The translations under genes and the position numbers were made by a program. A stretch of 64,000 nucleotides of DNA from Leucothrix mucor DSM 2157 (GTDB taxonomy: Bacteria > Pseudomonadota > Gammaproteobacteria > Thiotrichales > Thiotrichaceae): assembly GCF_000419525.1 (NCBI RefSeq), contig NZ_ATTE01000001.1, forward strand, positions 124,001-188,000, given 5' to 3'. Shown piece by piece: positions 10,344-19,563 of this stretch. The number at the start of each line of letters is the position of its first letter. Positions within the stretch are counted from its first letter, which is position 1. The notes beneath the pieces were generated by a model, which ran no database searches, had not been told where the DNA came from, and saw only the letters and a program-made list of their open reading frames with translations.

Positions 10344-10823
10344 TTAGCTAGCATTTACCCACTGGCCATTCACAAGGCAAGCACGGCCTTGTACGTTCTG
10401 TGGAGCACCATCCATCATCACACGCATTGTGTAATCACGGCAGCGTGCAGGTTGTTGATTAACCTGGCCCTGATAAGTGTTCGTTGGAATGAATGTGTAG
10501 TTAGCACCTGTATTCTGGTTATTCCAGTTAACTGGACGATTATCCGGAGTATTGGATAAGCTTGTGTTGATGTTGTTTTGGTCATAGCTATCCAAGTTGC
10601 GGCCTAGATTTGCACCTAAATAGCCACCTAAACCAGCACCCACGATCGTCGCTAGTGTTTTGCCGTTTCCTTTGCCTAGCTGATGACCCGCTACCGCACC
10701 AGCAATCGTACCGATAACTGCTGTGGTCTCGCTGTTACTCATTGTAGACCCTGCGCAGCCCGCAATTGCAGTTGCTGAAGCCAATGTCGCAACTAACATG
10801 ATTTTTGTTATGCCGTTATTCAT
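10344..10823 (-). CDS. Glycine-zipper lipoprotein (17 kDa surface antigen-like)
   Basis: The 159-residue protein has a lipoprotein signal ending in AIAGC (lipid attachment at Cys22). Next comes a glycine-zipper membrane segment (GTIAGAVAGHQLGKG, GAGLGGYLGANLG) of the type in 17 kDa antigen/SlyB-like outer-membrane lipoproteins. A polar Asn-rich linker follows, and then a C-terminal beta-type domain (YTMRVMMDGAPQNVQGRACLVNGQW) typical of this group. AAGGAAAAACT stands before the ATG. The likely role is in outer-membrane integrity; the exact function is unknown. Confidence 0.8.
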   Translation of the reverse strand: MNNGITKIMLVATLASATAIAGCAGSTMSNSETTAVIGTIAGAVAGHQLGKGNGKTLATIVGAGLGGYLGANLGRNLDSYDQNNINTSLSNTPDNRPVNWNNQNTGANYTFIPTNTYQGQVNQQPARCRDYTMRVMMDGAPQNVQGRACLVNGQWVNAS

Positions 10824-10947
10824 AGTTTTTCCTTGTGTTAACTAAATGAAAACATTCTGGTATTAATAGACTAAATCCCAGTGAAATAGTTTCTAATGAA
10901 TGCCGATGTAATCATAATTAAATAGTTTTTATTTCGCGGTTTTAGTC

Positions 10948-12309
10948 TTAGTAGCTTGGAACATATACATCCGGTGCAAAATTATCAAAGCGTGTATATT
11001 TACCGTGGAACGTTAGGCGAACGGTACCAATTGGGCCGTTACGTTGCTTACCGATAATGATTTCAGCTTGGCCTTTTTCCGGCGAATTTTCATCATACAC
11101 TTCATCGCGGTAAACAAAAATAATGATATCCGCATCCTGCTCGATCGCACCGGATTCACGCAAATCCGACATGATGGGGCGCTTGTTCGGGCGTTGCTCC
11201 AAGCTTCGATTAAGCTGCGATAATGCAATGACAGGGCACTTAAGCTCTTTAGCTAAACTTTTCAGTGACCGGGATATTTCAGAGATCTCACTGGCGCGAT
11301 TATCGGCTTTGTTGCCCGTCTGCATTAGCTGCAAGTAGTCGATTACGATTACGCCTAACTGACCGTGCTCGCGTGCCAAGCGACGTGTTTTAGCTCGAAT
11401 TTCGGTAGGTGACTGTCCACCCGTGTCATCAATAAATAGCTTGGTTTTAGAAAAGGCTTTAACCGCCATAGCAACCCGAGGCCAGTCTTCTTCGCGGATT
11501 TTACCCGTACGAATATCACTCAATGGCACGCGACCATTTGACGCGAACATACGAAGTACTAGCTGCTCAGCAGGCATTTCCATACTGAAAATCACAACCG
11601 GCTTTCCTTCCAGTGCAACATGCTCAGCGATATTCATTGAGAAAGTGGTTTTACCCATCGCAGGTCGTCCTGCAACGATCACCAAATCTCCGGCGTTAAG
11701 GCCAGAGGTTTTCTCATCAAGTTCACTATAGCCGGTTGGCGTACCGGTGATACTACCGTCTGTTTCAGCAAGTCGCTGAATCTGGTCCAAACTATCTTTC
11801 AGAAGTTGTTTGATCGGCTTAAAGGTTTGCTGGCGGCTACCTTGTTCTGCAATCTTAAAAACGCGCTGTTCTGCTTCATCAAGTAAGGCTTTACTGTCGC
11901 GGTCACCCGTATTGAACGCCATATCAGAAATGTCGGTACCAACACTAATTAGCTGTCTCAGAACCGATTTTTCACGCACGATATCGGCGTAAGCACGAAT
12001 GTTCGCCGCACTAGGAGTGTCTTTAGCCAGTGTACCCAAATACGCCGTACCACCCGCATTATCCAGCTCCATACGCTGCTTGAGCCACTCAGATAGCGTA
12101 ATCCAATCAAGCGGTTTATTTTCTTCGGCCAGCTCAGCAATCGAGCGAAAAATCAGTCGGTGATCTTGTCGATAAAAGTCTTCCTCAGATACCTTGTCTG
12201 CAATAAGGTCCCAAGCACGATTGTCCAGCATCAGGCCGCCTAAAACGGACTGTTCTGCTTCAATTGAGTGAGGGGGGATACGAAGTGATTCAAAGCTTTC
12301 ATTTTCCAT
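10948..12309 (-). CDS. dnaB: Replicative DNA helicase
   Basis: Hexameric 5'-3' helicase that unwinds DNA at the replication fork and recruits primase. It has 453 residues. The N-terminal helical domain begins at IPPHSIEAEQSVLGGLMLD. The RecA-like C-terminal domain holds Walker A GRPAMGKTT (about residues 212-220), Walker B VIDYLQLM, and the DnaB signature SRSLKSLAKELKCPVIALSQLNR with RESGAIEQDADII. In many gammaproteobacteria dnaB follows rplI; here rplI is about 26 kb away and dnaB follows a SPOR-domain gene on the same strand. Confidence 0.97.
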   Translation of the reverse strand: MENESFESLRIPPHSIEAEQSVLGGLMLDNRAWDLIADKVSEEDFYRQDHRLIFRSIAELAEENKPLDWITLSEWLKQRMELDNAGGTAYLGTLAKDTPSAANIRAYADIVREKSVLRQLISVGTDISDMAFNTGDRDSKALLDEAEQRVFKIAEQGSRQQTFKPIKQLLKDSLDQIQRLAETDGSITGTPTGYSELDEKTSGLNAGDLVIVAGRPAMGKTTFSMNIAEHVALEGKPVVIFSMEMPAEQLVLRMFASNGRVPLSDIRTGKIREEDWPRVAMAVKAFSKTKLFIDDTGGQSPTEIRAKTRRLAREHGQLGVIVIDYLQLMQTGNKADNRASEISEISRSLKSLAKELKCPVIALSQLNRSLEQRPNKRPIMSDLRESGAIEQDADIIIFVYRDEVYDENSPEKGQAEIIIGKQRNGPIGTVRLTFHGKYTRFDNFAPDVYVPSY

Positions 12310-12330
12310 GGGCGCTAGTGTAAACCGAAA

Positions 12331-12777
12331 TTACTCGTCGCGATAGGCAACAAAACTATCTCGAACGTATGGACTTTTTTGATAGCGCCGCTTGATTTTA
12401 TCATTGACAGCAATCGCCTCGGCACGCGTATATGGGCCTAAGCGAACTAAGTATAAAGGGCTGCCGCGACGAGAAGTTTCAATGATAAATGCGGAGTAAC
12501 CATCTTGTGCAAACTTGTTCATTACCCGCTTGCCTTCGGCCAGACTGGTGGTCGCAATCACCTGCACTCCATAGCCACCAAAGTCATCTTTGAATGGGTT
12601 GATTTTTTTAATCGGATTCATAATTGAACTGGTGGAGAAGTTCAGCTGATCGTTCTTCTGTAAATACTTATATCCTACGATGAGAGCCACAATCGTGATC
12701 AGCATCAGCAATAAATTGATGACGGCTTTACCTGATTGACGGCCGGCGGAGTGACGACTGGGTGAGAAATAGGCCAT
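12331..12777 (-). CDS. SPOR-domain membrane protein
   Basis: 148 residues with a short cytoplasmic tail, one transmembrane helix at about residues 18-38 (AVINLLLMLITIVALIVGYK) and a periplasmic C-terminal SPOR domain (YGVQVIATTSLAEGKRVMNKF to PLYLVRLGPYTRAEAIAVNDKIK). SPOR domains bind septal peptidoglycan lacking stem peptides, so the protein probably localises to the division site, as FtsN does, but it lacks FtsN's long linker. It lies 21 bases upstream of dnaB and may be cotranscribed. Confidence 0.85.
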   Translation of the reverse strand: MAYFSPSRHSAGRQSGKAVINLLLMLITIVALIVGYKYLQKNDQLNFSTSSIMNPIKKINPFKDDFGGYGVQVIATTSLAEGKRVMNKFAQDGYSAFIIETSRRGSPLYLVRLGPYTRAEAIAVNDKIKRRYQKSPYVRDSFVAYRDE

Positions 12778-12903
12778 TAAGCACTTTCCGTTTTATTTGT
12801 TTTACCCGGAGCATCCGGTGTGGGCTAATTGCTTCCTATCATAGTACATGGCCTGATAAACGTATACCGCTGGTCTGAGGCCAGTAGTCTAAAATTCAAG
12901 CAG

Positions 12904-15699
12904 TTAGCGTATTCCACGCTCCTCGATAACCTCTGCGACAGATGGTGTTTTGAACACTTCCTGCCATATCTCACGAACCTGTTCACTATAAGTCAGGTAT
13001 TCAGTATCTTGAGTCTGAGAGTTGCCATTCTGCAAGATCTGTTGGTGTAGCTTATCGCGAAATCCGCAATAAATAACCGTTAGCTCCTGAGCTGTCTCTT
13101 GGCTGATTATTTGGTGCTGACTCAGGCATTCCAGCAGTCGGACATTGTCGGAGTAAGTGCTCAATGACGGATATTGATGGGCGTGTGCCAATATCAAGTA
13201 CTGAACGATAAACTCAATGTCGGTAATGCCGCCGGGGTCTTTTTTCAAGTGAAGACCATTTGCTTGAGAGTGGGTGTAGCTAGACCACATTTTCTCACGC
13301 ATCAATAATACCGCTTCCATCAAAGCCTCAGGCTCGCGTGGTCGCTGAATAATGCGATGCCTCAGTGCTTCAAAGTCGCTTATCAGCTCTTCATCACCAG
13401 CAACCGCACGGGCTCTTAGTAACGCTTGATGCTCCCATGGCCAGGCACTTTCTTGCTGATATTGCTCAAAAGATTCAATACTACTCACTAACAATCCAGA
13501 GTGACCGTTAGGTCGGAGGCGGGTATCAATTTCATACAAGCGACCGCTAGGTGTAAAGGTAGAGAGTATGTGCACGATGCGTTGGGCTAGTCGTGCAAAG
13601 AATACTTCATTTGAGATCGGCTTTTTGCCATCAGTTTGTTGCTGCTTACCGTGACTATCATGCAGGAAGACGATATCCAGGTCAGAGCCATAACTCAGCT
13701 CTAGGCCACCCAGCTTCCCATAGGCTACGATGCAGAATTTGGCTATCTGTCGATCACCATTTTCGGCTTGGTAACCGGGTTCACCATGTTTGTCCACCAG
13801 CATGTGCCAAGCCACTTGAAAGCTGCATTCCAGAATACTTTCCGCAATCCAGCTGAGCTGATCGGAGACTTTCATCAAGGGCAGAACTTTCATCACATCC
13901 ACTGCCGCAACTCGCAATACCTGAGCTTGTTTAAAGTAGCGCAGGCGTTCCATGACAGACTCAATGTCCAAGCTATCTACGCGCTTAAGTTCGTTACTAA
14001 GTTCCGCTTGCAGGGCATCGCGGTACAGTGGTTTATACAGTTCTTCCGGAGTTAATAGCTCATCAAGCAGTGATGGCTGTTGGGATAGTTGTGTTGCAAT
14101 CCAGTGGCTGCCATGCAGTAGCTTAATCAGCTGGTCCAATGCTTGGGGCTGAGAGCTAAGCATGCTGAGATAGCCTGAGCGACCAGCAATTATTTGTACA
14201 AAGTCGAGCGCCCGTTCCAGAGCCACATTCGGCGATTCAACTTGTTGGCAGGCATCAATCAAACGAGGGACTAAGCGGTTAAGTCGCTGTTGGGAGAGTT
14301 CAGTGAGCTTGCTATAAAGTCTACTCGCTCGCAGGGCTTGTAGTTGCTCAATCGCAGTTTTTACATCCGTAAAGCCAAGGCTCTCAAGATGGCTGTGTGC
14401 TTCAGTATCATCGGCAATACCTTGCCAAATTTGAGCACTAACTTCCGCAGGTACAGAGTCTTCCTGACCTTGAAATATCTCCGAAAACTGTTGTCGAACT
14501 GCTTGCTGGTGCCGATTGAGTTCGGTTAAGAAGTCTGGCCAGTTATCAAATTGCATGGATTTGGCAAGTTGCAGCTGCTGCTCACTGTCTTGGGGTAGGG
14601 TGTGAGTCTGTTGGTCTTTCCACATCTGAATTCGATTTTCAGTTCGACGCAAAAATACATAGGCTGATTGAAGTGTCTGCGTATCATCAGCGCTGAGTAG
14701 CTCAAGGCTGGCGAGCTTTTCCAGGGTGGGTTGTAGCGAGCGTTGTTGTAATGCGGGAATGTGTCCTCCACGCATCAACTGAAAAACCTGTGCACAAAAC
14801 TCAATCTCCCGAATGCCGCCAGGCCCTAACTTAACATCACCTACGCTGTGTTTACGGCGTGCCTCGGCGTCAATCATGGCTTTCATGTCGCGCAACTGTT
14901 CAATTGCGCCATAGTCCAGATAGCGTCGGTAAATAAAAGGTCGTAACTCGCGGAGTAGGGCTTCGCCTTGCTCAATATTACCGGCAACGGGGCGTGCTTT
15001 AATGAGTGCATAACGCTCCCATTCCCGGCCATGAGCTTGGTAATAATATTCAATCGCGCCAAAGCTCAGGGCTAAGGCACCAGAGTCTCCAAACGGGCGC
15101 AATCGCATATCCACACGGTAAGCGATACCATCTACTGTGGTTTCATGTAAGGCAGCAATCAGTTTTTGTCCGAGGCGAATAAAAAAGGTTTGGTGATCGA
15201 GCTTACGGGGGCCGGGGGTTTCACCATCTTCAGAAAATGCAAAAATAAGGTCGATATCAGAAGAGAAGTTTAATTCGCCACCACCTAGCTTACCCATGCC
15301 AATAACAGAGAGTTGAACGGGATTGCCAGCTTTATCGAGCGGTGTTCCATGGCGTTTGCTGAGTTCGGCATACCACCAGCCCAAAGCAGCATCGATCAAG
15401 CCACCGGCTAGCTCACTGGTATCATCAAAGGTTTCGTTCAGAGGGGCAATATTATTCAGATCACGCCAGGCAATCCGGCACATTTCCTGATTTCTAATCA
15501 GGCGTATCTGCTGTAGCAACTCAGGTTCGGTGCTTAGGTCTTGGGTTTTGGCGAGAATATTGGCGCGTAGCTCACCTGCGGCATAAGGCTGGCTATTGCG
15601 AATTGCCTCAAGCCAGTCTGGGTGGCGTTCTAGTTGCGCCGCAAAATAGGGGCTCTGCGATAAGATATCATTGCTAGAAGATTTTTGTTGTTGCATCAC
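12904..15699 (-). CDS. glnE: Bifunctional glutamine synthetase adenylyltransferase/adenylyl-removing enzyme
   Basis: GlnE adds or removes AMP on a tyrosine of glutamine synthetase, turning it down or up with nitrogen status. The 931 residues are close to the E. coli length of 946. Two nucleotidyltransferase cores are visible: GKLGGGELNFSSDIDLIFAF near residue 135 and GKLGGLELSYGSDLDIVFLHD near residue 660, each followed by an RLRP motif (MRLRPFGDSG, TRLRPNGHSG). Its substrate gene glnA is about 1 kb further along on the same strand. Confidence 0.97.
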   Translation of the reverse strand: MMQQQKSSSNDILSQSPYFAAQLERHPDWLEAIRNSQPYAAGELRANILAKTQDLSTEPELLQQIRLIRNQEMCRIAWRDLNNIAPLNETFDDTSELAGGLIDAALGWWYAELSKRHGTPLDKAGNPVQLSVIGMGKLGGGELNFSSDIDLIFAFSEDGETPGPRKLDHQTFFIRLGQKLIAALHETTVDGIAYRVDMRLRPFGDSGALALSFGAIEYYYQAHGREWERYALIKARPVAGNIEQGEALLRELRPFIYRRYLDYGAIEQLRDMKAMIDAEARRKHSVGDVKLGPGGIREIEFCAQVFQLMRGGHIPALQQRSLQPTLEKLASLELLSADDTQTLQSAYVFLRRTENRIQMWKDQQTHTLPQDSEQQLQLAKSMQFDNWPDFLTELNRHQQAVRQQFSEIFQGQEDSVPAEVSAQIWQGIADDTEAHSHLESLGFTDVKTAIEQLQALRASRLYSKLTELSQQRLNRLVPRLIDACQQVESPNVALERALDFVQIIAGRSGYLSMLSSQPQALDQLIKLLHGSHWIATQLSQQPSLLDELLTPEELYKPLYRDALQAELSNELKRVDSLDIESVMERLRYFKQAQVLRVAAVDVMKVLPLMKVSDQLSWIAESILECSFQVAWHMLVDKHGEPGYQAENGDRQIAKFCIVAYGKLGGLELSYGSDLDIVFLHDSHGKQQQTDGKKPISNEVFFARLAQRIVHILSTFTPSGRLYEIDTRLRPNGHSGLLVSSIESFEQYQQESAWPWEHQALLRARAVAGDEELISDFEALRHRIIQRPREPEALMEAVLLMREKMWSSYTHSQANGLHLKKDPGGITDIEFIVQYLILAHAHQYPSLSTYSDNVRLLECLSQHQIISQETAQELTVIYCGFRDKLHQQILQNGNSQTQDTEYLTYSEQVREIWQEVFKTPSVAEVIEERGIR

Positions 15700-15775
15700 T
15701 GACTTCCTCTGTAAAGCTGAGTGCTTTGAGGGGTATTTTAGCGCAGCTTGTCAGAGATAGTAATCTACTTTGCGG

Positions 15776-16195
15776 TTAACCCAGATTCATTATCAGCATA
15801 AAGATGCCAAACAACATGAGTGCCAGACCGGAGGCAATGATCATTATCCGTGCCAGCATCGGGCTTTCCTCAGGCTCGTGACTCATCATCATCACGTTCT
15901 CGTAAGCTTCCTGATTAATGGTTTTGTTGGTTTCGCGATTGAAGTATTTATTGTAAGCACTAAAGTCGAGGCTGAAGCGCTCTTGCTCTTTCAGGTGCGA
16001 CAAGGTGTCAATCAACGGTAATTCACGCTTATGAATCGGATTGATCGATTTAATATTTTGATTTACATCCAATAATGTCATGCCCGAGACGGTACGCGAA
16101 TAGCCCGTTTCATCCGTAATATGGTAGGTCAACATGCCTTTTTTGGGTGAAATGATTTGTTGTTCGATTTTATCGACAGTAAAAGTCTTGATCAT
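15776..16195 (-). CDS. Small membrane protein of unknown function
   Basis: 139 residues, family not recognised. The first 110 residues are polar, with short strand-like segments (MLTYHITDETGYSRTVSGMTL). One hydrophobic helix lies near the C-terminus (ARIMIIASGLALMLFGIFMLIMN, about residues 115-137). The protein therefore looks tail-anchored with a cytoplasmic domain. It lies alone between glnE and a 57-residue membrane protein on the same strand. No strong ribosome binding site is visible, so the start is tentative. Confidence 0.6.
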   Translation of the reverse strand: MIKTFTVDKIEQQIISPKKGMLTYHITDETGYSRTVSGMTLLDVNQNIKSINPIHKRELPLIDTLSHLKEQERFSLDFSAYNKYFNRETNKTINQEAYENVMMMSHEPEESPMLARIMIIASGLALMLFGIFMLIMNLG

Positions 16196-16372
16196 CTCAG
16201 AAACATCCAGTTTATGTTTATTATTGATTGGAGCGGAATATCCGGTAGTTGCTTATCAGATTCTAGAGGTCGTTACTGGTTTTTGGAATGATCATCCGAC
16301 AGGCGTGTGGATGTAAGCTTGCCGAAACAGAGGAATCCGACAATTGGTAGTTTAGGTGGTGTGAGGACTGGC

Positions 16373-16546
16373 TCAGTTGAGCAAGTAATTGCCGATCAGG
16401 AAAGTGAATACAGCAGGGTAGGTGTAGTAAGCCAGAACTGACTTGCGGTCTTTTTGCATCACAATACTGGGGCGAATGAGTCCCACCACCGTGAGTAATG
16501 CCAGCGCGATACTGACGATCAGTAAAACAGAGCCAAAACTTTTCAT
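16373..16546 (-). CDS. 57-residue membrane protein downstream of glnA
   Basis: Two predicted transmembrane helices (SVLLIVSIALALLTVVGLI and YYTYPAVFTFLIGNYLL) are joined by a short charged loop (MQKDRKSVLA). An upstream GTG at 16573 would add nine residues. The ATG at 16546 is preferred because GGA sits five bases before it. The gene follows glnA, from which it is separated by a strong hairpin. The family is not recognised. Confidence 0.55.
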   Translation of the reverse strand: MKSFGSVLLIVSIALALLTVVGLIRPSIVMQKDRKSVLAYYTYPAVFTFLIGNYLLN

Positions 16547-16567
16547 AGTGTTCCAGTAAGTTAGAGC

Positions 16568-16592
16568 CGGCACGCCGTGATCTGGCGTGCCG
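16568..16592 (-). terminator. Hairpin after glnA (terminator or attenuator without U-tract)
   Basis: CGGCACGCC (16568-16576) and GGCGTGCCG (16584-16592) form a perfect 9-bp GC-rich stem with a 7-base loop. It lies 24 bases past the glnA stop. Neither strand has a proper T-run after the stem, so termination would be partial at best. It may instead protect the glnA mRNA 3' end. Confidence 0.5.
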
Positions 16593-16615
16593 ACTGAGTC
16601 GATCAGGTTCTGCGA

Positions 16616-18025
16616 TTAGCAGCTGTAGTACATGTCAAACTCAACAGGGTGTACAGCCATACGTGAGCGAGTTACATCTTCCATTTTCAGTTTGATGTAA
16701 GCATCGATCATGTCATCAGTGAACACGCCACCTTCAGTCAGGAAGGCACGGTCAGCATCCAATGCATCCAGCGCCATATCCAGAGAGTGAGCAACTGTTG
16801 GGATTGCTTTTGCTTCTTCTGCTGGCAGATCGTACAGATCCTTATCCATTGCTTCGCCTGGGTGGATCTTGTTCTTGATACCATCAAGACCAGCCATCAG
16901 GTAAGAAGCAAACATCAGGTAGGAGTTCGCTGTTGGATCACCAAAACGGACTTCGATACGGCGACCTTTAGGGTTGCTAACGAATGGAATACGGATTGAT
17001 GCAGAGCGGTTACGTGCTGAGTAAGCCAACATAACGGGTGCTTCGAAGCCTGGAACCAAACGCTTGTAGCTATTAGTTGACGCATTAGCAAAGGCATTCA
17101 ATGCACGAGCGTGCTTGATGATACCGCCAATGTAGTACAGCGCCATTTCACTCAGTCCGCCGTATTCGTTACCGGTGAACAAGTTCTCGCCGTCTTTCGC
17201 TAAAGACATGTGAACGTGCATACCGCTACCGTTGTCACCAACGATTGGCTTAGGCATGAATGTCGCTGTTTTGCCGTACTGGTGAGCAACGTTATGAACC
17301 ACGTATTTCAGTGCTTGGTTTTGGTCAGCACGCTTTACCAGCGTATCAAAACGCGTTCCAATCTCACATTGGCCTGCAGTTCCTACTTCGTGGTGATGTA
17401 CTTCAACCGCTACGCCCATTTCTTCCATGACTTCACACATGGTAGAACGCATATCTTGCAGTGAATCCACTGGAGGTACTGGGAAATAACCACCTTTAAC
17501 GCCCGGACGGTGACCAGTGTTGCCGCCATCCATTTTCTTGCCTGAGTTCCAAGCCGCTTCTTCAGAGTCAATTTCGTAGAAGCAACCTTTAGTGCTGTCT
17601 TCCCAGCGAATGTCATCAAATACGAAGAACTCTGGCTCAGGGCCAAAGAATGCAGTATCCGCAATGCCGGTTGAAATCAGGAATGCTTCGGCGCGCTTAG
17701 CCACAGAGCGTGGGTCGCGAGCATAGCCTTGCATGGTGTCCGGCTCGATAATATCGCAGCGGATGATAATTGTAGGGTCTTGGAAGAAAGGGTCCATTAC
17801 CGCGGTGCTGGCATCCGGCATCAGGATCATGTCGGACTCATTAATGCCTTTCCAGCCTTCAATGGACGAGCCATCAAACATTTTGCCTTCTTCGAAAATA
17901 TCTTCATCAACTTCGCTAACAGGCATGGTGACGTGCTGTTCTTTACCTTTTGTATCAGTGAAACGAAGGTCAACGTATTTAGCTCCGTTGTCTTCGATCA
18001 TTTGCATTACATCTTGTGCAGACAT
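16616..18025 (-). CDS. glnA: Type I glutamine synthetase
   Basis: It condenses glutamate and ammonia to glutamine with ATP, the main ammonia assimilation step. It forms dodecamers and is controlled by GlnE-type adenylylation. Conserved blocks are [51 protein letters not shown] and the adenylylation region [13 protein letters not shown]. The start is the second ATG (18025): AAAGGAG lies 7 bases before it but only 1 base before the ATG at 18031. This gives 469 residues, the same as E. coli. The 5' leader holds a 15-bp tandem repeat. Confidence 0.97.
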   Translation of the reverse strand: MSAQDVMQMIEDNGAKYVDLRFTDTKGKEQHVTMPVSEVDEDIFEEGKMFDGSSIEGWKGINESDMILMPDASTAVMDPFFQDPTIIIRCDIIEPDTMQGYARDPRSVAKRAEAFLISTGIADTAFFGPEPEFFVFDDIRWEDSTKGCFYEIDSEEAAWNSGKKMDGGNTGHRPGVKGGYFPVPPVDSLQDMRSTMCEVMEEMGVAVEVHHHEVGTAGQCEIGTRFDTLVKRADQNQALKYVVHNVAHQYGKTATFMPKPIVGDNGSGMHVHMSLAKDGENLFTGNEYGGLSEMALYYIGGIIKHARALNAFANASTNSYKRLVPGFEAPVMLAYSARNRSASIRIPFVSNPKGRRIEVRFGDPTANSYLMFASYLMAGLDGIKNKIHPGEAMDKDLYDLPAEEAKAIPTVAHSLDMALDALDADRAFLTEGGVFTDDMIDAYIKLKMEDVTRSRMAVHPVEFDMYYSC

Positions 18026-18039
18026 GAACATACTCCTTT

Positions 18040-18069
18040 AAGGGTTAAACGAATAAGGGTTGAACGAAT
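18040..18069 (-). repeat. 15-bp tandem repeat in the glnA leader
   Basis: Two adjacent copies, AAGGGTTAAACGAAT (18040-18054) and AAGGGTTGAACGAAT (18055-18069), differ at one base. They fill the gap between the upstream gene's stop codon and the glnA ribosome binding site. Confidence 0.9.
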
Positions 18070-19218
18070 TTAATTCTCGATTGTTAGGCATTGCTTGGCT
18101 TGAACAGTGCGAATACCCTCTATTGCCGTGCATTGCTGCGTCAGCTGAATTAGGGTTGACTGGTCGATGGGCTTGGTCAGATCCAGTTCCACTTCAATCT
18201 GACCGTCCAGATAGTGAAGTACTATATTATTGATCGCGCCCTCAAGTCCACACTCATCAAGCACAGGCTGAATCTGTTTCATAATATTGTTACGGTCGGG
18301 CAAAAAGCGTGACGGTGCGGCGGTTTCATCATCTTCAGGGTCAATGTGAACCATGATATCGCTGACTTCATCATAGGCCTTTTTAAGTTTAGCCATTACC
18401 CGCTCAGCAATATGATGACCTTCGGAAACACTGATATGCGGCGATACTTCGATATGAACATCGACTAACACATTGGCACTCATCTTTCGGGTGCGGAGCA
18501 TGTGAGCGCTTTGCACGCCGGAAATACCACGAATCAAAGTCAGCATTTCCTCAACCTTGTCGCTTTCCCATGCGGTATCCACTAATTCCATGGCGCTATC
18601 CAGAATTAGCTTAGCGCCCATATAGAAGATCATGACCGCAACTGCGATAGCAGCCAGTGCATCTAACCAAGGAATTGAGAAAATCACGCTGGCAGAAACA
18701 CCAATAGCCACCATCACGGATGAAATAGCATCGCTGCGATGGTGAATGGCATTAGCTTTTAGCAGGCTTGAGTTGTATTTTTTACCAAGCTTGTAGGTGT
18801 AACGGTACAGGCCTTCTTTACAGACGACACCAAGTACCGCTAGCGCGATCGCCCAAACACCGGGTTGCAATAAGCGTTCCGGGTTTTGCAGTCGATCAAC
18901 GGCATTGAGCGCAATGCCAATACCAACACCACCCAAAGCCAGCCCAAGTACTACGGTAGCAATGGTTTCAATCCGCTCATGGCCGTAAGGGTGGTCATCA
19001 TCAGGGTCTTTGCTGGCCATTTTGGCGGCGATTAATACGACAAAGTCAGTGACCAGATCGGACAGCGTGTGAAAACCATCCGCTACCAAGGCCTGCGATT
19101 GGGTAATGAAGCCCCCAATCAGCTGGGAGAGTGCCAGTATGATATTAACGCCAACGCCAACCAGCGTCGCTTTTTGAGTGGCTTGGTAGCGTTGGTCTAT
19201 ACGTGACTCCTGACTCAA
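18070..19218 (-). CDS. Cation diffusion facilitator family divalent metal transporter
   Basis: A proton-coupled exporter of divalent metals (Zn, Fe, Co, Mn or Cd) in the inner membrane. About six transmembrane helices are visible, with the metal-site motifs ADGFHTLSDLVTD and AIHHRSDAIS and the DDDHPYGHERIETIA loop. The cytoplasmic domain (about residues 205-290) is followed by a second, ferredoxin-like segment (about residues 300-380), making it 382 residues against about 300 for FieF. The specificity cannot be read from the sequence. It overlaps ibaG by 4 bases and precedes glnA closely. Confidence 0.9.
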   Translation of the reverse strand: MSQESRIDQRYQATQKATLVGVGVNIILALSQLIGGFITQSQALVADGFHTLSDLVTDFVVLIAAKMASKDPDDDHPYGHERIETIATVVLGLALGGVGIGIALNAVDRLQNPERLLQPGVWAIALAVLGVVCKEGLYRYTYKLGKKYNSSLLKANAIHHRSDAISSVMVAIGVSASVIFSIPWLDALAAIAVAVMIFYMGAKLILDSAMELVDTAWESDKVEEMLTLIRGISGVQSAHMLRTRKMSANVLVDVHIEVSPHISVSEGHHIAERVMAKLKKAYDEVSDIMVHIDPEDDETAAPSRFLPDRNNIMKQIQPVLDECGLEGAINNIVLHYLDGQIEVELDLTKPIDQSTLIQLTQQCTAIEGIRTVQAKQCLTIEN

Positions 19219-19451
19219 GCGACTTCCTCTGGGGTCAATGCAGTAATGGTTAAGGCGTGCAGCTCACCGGAAGTGATCGCCTCATTAACCGAGGAATACA
19301 CCAGCTGATGGCGCTTTACTTTGCTCAGGTTGGCAAAAGCATTACTAATTACAGTGGTTTCATACTTATAACCATCACCGGTGACGGTCACAGAAGCATC
19401 TTCAATTCCTTTCAGGATTAGGGCTTCAACGGCTTCGTTACTGATACTCAT
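19215..19451 (-). CDS. ibaG: BolA family protein (IbaG-like)
   Basis: A 78-residue BolA-fold protein. The family works with monothiol glutaredoxins in iron-sulfur cluster handling. Visible motifs are MSISNEAVEALILKGIEDASV, then YETTVIS, and then the KVKRHQLVYSSVNEAI signature with the conserved His ligand. The open frame continues upstream to 19598, but family length and similarity put the start at 19451. That also leaves a 112-base divergent region to the cNMP-domain gene. The stop overlaps the start of the metal transporter. Confidence 0.85.
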   Translation of the reverse strand: MSISNEAVEALILKGIEDASVTVTGDGYKYETTVISNAFANLSKVKRHQLVYSSVNEAITSGELHALTITALTPEEVA

Positions 19452-19563
19452 TCTAAAATTACCTGTTATTTTCGCCCGCAACCGGGAAATAAACGCTGCA
19501 TTATAGCTTTTTTGCTGATGACGTATAATACTAATCACCAATGCAGTTAATCGGATATCTCCT

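Noticed and set aside
19524-19529. TATAAT in front of the cNMP-domain gene as a promoter
   Set aside because: The sequence is a perfect -10 box, but no acceptable -35 box lies 16-18 bases upstream, so it is not listed.
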